Positions 5,137 to 7,511 of a stretch of DNA of 7,511 nt are shown one piece after another (within the stretch, counting starts at the first letter, position 1; every line of letters starts with the position of its first letter). Under the pieces are notes generated by a model. That model saw nothing but the letters and a program-made list of their open reading frames with translations, was not told where the DNA came from and did not search any database. Origin of the DNA: an uncultured Terriglobales bacterium (GTDB lineage Bacteria > Acidobacteriota > Terriglobia > Terriglobales > Acidobacteriaceae); assembly GCA_955652845.1 (NCBI GenBank), contig CATPBY010000006.1, positions 1 to 7,511 on the forward strand, given 5' to 3'. The translations under genes and the position numbers were made by a program.

Positions 5137-6018
5137 ATGAACTCCCGCGAAGAGCCCCGACGCGTCAAGGCCAGGTTATTGCCTTTGGCCGGCTTTCGGA
5201 TACTAGTCGGCCGGGCGCGACATCAAGCCAGCGCGCTTTCCGCGGGTCTGCGTAAACTGGGAGCCAGGGTGATCGAAATTCCGTTCATCGAGATCCGCAA
5301 GCCGCGGTCCTTCAAAGCGCTCGACAGCGCGCTGAAAAACCTTCATGAGTATGACTGGCTGATCCTGACCAGCGTGAACGGGGTAGAGGCCCTGTGGGGG
5401 CGGGTTCAGGACCTTCACATCAACCGCAAGAATTTGCGCCTCTTGAAAGTTGCCGCCATTGGTCCGGCGACCCGGCGGGCGATCGAGAAGCGCGGCATAA
5501 AGGTGGATGTTGTCCCCCAGGAATATGTGGCGGAGTCAGTAGTGAAAAGCCTGCGCCGCCGCATAAAAGGCAAACGCGTATTGCTGGCACGCGCAAAAAT
5601 TGCCCGCGATGTGATTCCTCGGGAACTGCGTCGCCTCGGCGCGACGGTGGATGTGGTGGAGGCTTACGAAACCGTGATTCCTGAATCGTCGCGCAAGCGG
5701 CTGCGCGATGTACTCAGCGATTCCAAGCGACATCCCCATGTGATTACTTTCACCAGTTCTTCCACCGCTAAAAACTTTGTGGCGCTGCTGCACGGGCGGG
5801 ACGCCCGCGCCTCGCAAAGCAAGGTCGCTTCGATTGGGCCGGTTACGTCGTCGACGCTGCGCGATTTAGGGCTGCGAGTGGACATTGAGGCTCAGGAATA
5901 CACGATCCCCGGCTTGATAAGGGCGATCGCGCAATCTAAAGCACATCAGGGATTCAGCGAACAGCCACAATCGGCTGGAGGCACCCGGGCTCTCAGGAAG
6001 TCGGCCACGCGCTGGTAG
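5137..6018 (+). CDS. hemD: Uroporphyrinogen-III synthase
   Basis: HemD inverts ring D of hydroxymethylbilane and closes it to uroporphyrinogen III, the product HemC cannot make correctly alone. The 293-residue protein shows the two-domain family pattern: AGFRILVGRARHQASALSAGL (18-38), the ILTSVNGVEAL segment (76-86), KVAAIGPATRRAIEKRGI (104-121), VDVVEAYETV with Y177 at the position of the family's conserved Tyr, TFTSSST (204-210) and VASIGPVTSSTLRDLGL (230-246). It is longer than usual at the C-terminus: the domain normally ends near TIPGLIRAIAQ (256-266), and the last two dozen residues are read antisense to the peptidase gene. Residues 219-226 (HGRDARAS) come from a palindromic repeat. The ATG at 5137 is preceded immediately by an in-frame TAA and has no Shine-Dalgarno sequence. 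A 73-base gap separates it from hemC, holding no recognisable signal; co-transcription remains likely. Confidence 0.93.
   Translation: MNSREEPRRVKARLLPLAGFRILVGRARHQASALSAGLRKLGARVIEIPFIEIRKPRSFKALDSALKNLHEYDWLILTSVNGVEALWGRVQDLHINRKNLRLLKVAAIGPATRRAIEKRGIKVDVVPQEYVAESVVKSLRRRIKGKRVLLARAKIARDVIPRELRRLGATVDVVEAYETVIPESSRKRLRDVLSDSKRHPHVITFTSSSTAKNFVALLHGRDARASQSKVASIGPVTSSTLRDLGLRVDIEAQEYTIPGLIRAIAQSKAHQGFSEQPQSAGGTRALRKSATRW
5790..5810. repeat. REP-like palindrome within hemD (GRDARA-coding)
   Basis: CGGGCG-GGA-CGCCCG (5793-5807) is a perfect 6-bp stem with a 3-base loop. After an A/C mismatch, two further pairs extend it to 5790-5810. It reads in the hemD frame as HGRDARAS, in the variable loop between the TFTSSST strand and the KVASIGPVT strand. 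GRDAR-coding GC-rich palindromes are, from my recollection, dispersed repeats in several soil phyla. Only one copy is in this window, so its repeat status is inferred. Confidence 0.5.
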
Positions 6019-7511
6019 GCGTCAATCTGGTTTTCCAGGCGGGAGAAGCCGTGGCCTTCATTTTCGTAAACTTTGTATTCCGCGATGCCTCCCCGCTTCT
6101 TGACTGCATCCACCACCTGCTGAGCTTCTTCCTTGGGACAGCGCGGGTCATTTCCTCCGGCCAGCAGAAGCAGCGGCGCTTTGATCTGGTCGACGAAAAA
6201 AATCGGAGAACGATCTTCGAATAGCGTTTTGTTCTTTACCGGATCGCCCATGGTCGCGAGGTCCATCTCGCGCAGCACCGGATCCTCATTCTCAAGTTCC
6301 GTGAAGTAATTGACGAAGGGCACGATGGGAACGCCCGCCGCCCAGACGTCGGGAGCCTTGGTCACACCCATCATGGTGAGATAGCCGCCGTAACTGCCGC
6401 CCATCAACACAATTTTTTTAGGGTCGAGAAAGCCAGTTTGCTTGATGAAATCAGCCGCGGCCACAACGTCCTGAAGATCCCCGCCGCCCATGTCGAACAG
6501 GTTTGCCTGCTGAAATTCTTTTCCATAGCCGGTGGACCCGCGATAGTTGGGAGCAATCACCATGTAACCCTGATTCACCATGTGCTGGATAAACCGGTTG
6601 AACGAGTTGACGGTCTGCGAGGTCGGACCGCCGTGAACATAGACAATCGCCGCGTTCTGGCCGTTGCGCTGCATATTGTACGGAACGTACACAAAGGCAG
6701 AGATGGTCCATTTGCCATCACGGCTGGGGTAGTGCACCAGGAAAGGCTCGGCCATATCCTCGGGATGAATTCCTGCCAGCAGCGACTTTGTCACTTGATG
6801 CGACGCACTATCTGCCAGCGAATAGACCCAGGCATCGTTCGGCGCGGTCGGACCGTTATGGTAGTAGAGCAAGCGCGAGCCATCGCGGGAGAAAGCCGAG
6901 TCAGCTCCGCCCAACGTGTTCACGCCTCGGGGCAAAGGCAGGGAAGTGGTTTTGCCGGAGGCCAGATGATGCAGATACACATCGGTATTCCCATCAACGT
7001 TCGCGATCCAGGTTACTGATTTACCATCCGGGGAAAAATTGCCGGCGCTTATTTCCCATTTGTCGCGGGTAAGCCAATCAATCTTTTTCGATGGAATATC
7101 GAGCAATCCCACATTGTCGTATCCATTGGCCGCGTTCGAAGTAATAAGAAGGTGTTTACCGTCGGGGGAGAAGTGGTCAGCGCGGTAAAGCTTTTCGCCT
7201 TCATGCGGGGTGAGCAGGTCGGATTTCCCGCTTCCCAGATCGGCGAGAAAGACATTCGAATCTGTCCCCTTGGCTTGCTCCTGGGTGTACGCGATGTACT
7301 TGCCGTCTGCGGACCAGATAGGAGCGACGTTCATCTTGTCCTTGGGCGTGCCGCTGGTCAGATGCCTGGTGTCGCGCAACAGGATGTCGTAAATGTCAAT
7401 TTCGTAGACTGATGACGTCTTTGGCTTCACCGTGTAGGCGAGATACCGCCCGTCGGGCGACCAGGCCGGGCCTTCTTCGGCGATCTCCCGTGTGTTGGTG
7501 ACATTGACCAC
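5946..7511 (-). CDS. S9 family prolyl-oligopeptidase-type peptidase, C-terminal part (start outside right edge)
   Basis: This serine peptidase family cleaves short peptides, often after proline, and is frequently exported in gram-negative soil bacteria; the signal region is not in view. The 521 visible residues hold at least five PD40/TolB-type beta-propeller repeats, seen as PAWSPDGRYLAYT (15-27), PIWSADGKYIAYT (64-76), DHFSPDGKHLLIT (112-124), GNFSPDGKSVTWI (157-169) and SAFSRDGSRLLYY (205-217). The alpha/beta-hydrolase catalytic domain starts near residue 255. Its triad is S373 in GGSYGGYL, D455 in AGGNDPRCP and H487 in NEGHGFSR; HGGP (293-296) is the oxyanion region. The arrangement matches dipeptidyl/acylaminoacyl peptidases of the S9B/S9C type rather than the small POP type. 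The first codon in view is GTG at the window edge, not a true start, so the gene is truncated. It ends in PPADCGCSLNP, inside the antisense end of hemD. No terminator separates the two genes. Confidence 0.95.
   Translation of the reverse strand: MVNVTNTREIAEEGPAWSPDGRYLAYTVKPKTSSVYEIDIYDILLRDTRHLTSGTPKDKMNVAPIWSADGKYIAYTQEQAKGTDSNVFLADLGSGKSDLLTPHEGEKLYRADHFSPDGKHLLITSNAANGYDNVGLLDIPSKKIDWLTRDKWEISAGNFSPDGKSVTWIANVDGNTDVYLHHLASGKTTSLPLPRGVNTLGGADSAFSRDGSRLLYYHNGPTAPNDAWVYSLADSASHQVTKSLLAGIHPEDMAEPFLVHYPSRDGKWTISAFVYVPYNMQRNGQNAAIVYVHGGPTSQTVNSFNRFIQHMVNQGYMVIAPNYRGSTGYGKEFQQANLFDMGGGDLQDVVAAADFIKQTGFLDPKKIVLMGGSYGGYLTMMGVTKAPDVWAAGVPIVPFVNYFTELENEDPVLREMDLATMGDPVKNKTLFEDRSPIFFVDQIKAPLLLLAGGNDPRCPKEEAQQVVDAVKKRGGIAEYKVYENEGHGFSRLENQIDAYQRVADFLRARVPPADCGCSLNP

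Noticed and set aside
6438..7019. A 193-codon plus-strand open frame opposite the peptidase gene
   Set aside because: The peptidase has an intact catalytic triad and propeller repeats over the same bases; the opposite product has no family features.

Overview
The window is a stretch of ordinary bacterial chromosome: about 58-60 % GC by eye, densely coded and with short spacers. Gene content and protein style suggest Acidobacteriota (Koribacter/Terriglobia-like). This rests on the GalT-like protein, a HemX/CcsA-hemA-hemC-hemD cluster, a large secreted-type S9 peptidase, and a palindrome encoding HGRDARAS inside hemD. It is an inference from recognition, not from a search. No mobile element, CRISPR array, tRNA or rRNA gene was seen.

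Layout. (1) Positions 1-282, minus strand: the first 94 codons of mutS, read out of the window's left edge, with a near-perfect extended -10 promoter just upstream. (2) Positions 385-1780, plus strand: a galactose-1-phosphate uridylyltransferase family gene, divergent from mutS, then a small protein of unknown function 40 bases downstream. (3) Positions 1941-6018, plus strand: a probable tetrapyrrole operon starting from an exact TATAAT box. It holds a HemX/CcsA-like membrane protein, glutamyl-tRNA reductase (hemA), hydroxymethylbilane synthase (hemC) and uroporphyrinogen-III synthase (hemD). The first three genes overlap at their junctions (ATGA, then TAGTG), so they are probably translationally coupled. 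(4) Positions 7511-5946, minus strand: the C-terminal 521 residues of an S9 prolyl-oligopeptidase-type peptidase, running tail to tail into hemD with a 73-base coding overlap.

The hem genes supply the route from glutamyl-tRNA to uroporphyrinogen III, apart from glutamate-1-semialdehyde aminotransferase (hemL) and porphobilinogen synthase (hemB), which are not in this window. The membrane protein is of the kind that in Bacillus tunes HemA abundance or in other bacteria assembles cytochrome c.

Four points deserve a second look. A dnaX-type slippery heptamer lies in the correct phase at the 3' end of hemA, and the -1 frame is open straight into hemC, so a HemA-HemC fusion by ribosomal frameshifting is possible. 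The GalT-like enzyme has Thr where the catalytic nucleophile His should be. A REP-like palindrome has been absorbed in frame into hemD. hemD and the peptidase gene share 73 bases on opposite strands. I found no clear evidence of a wholly new system.
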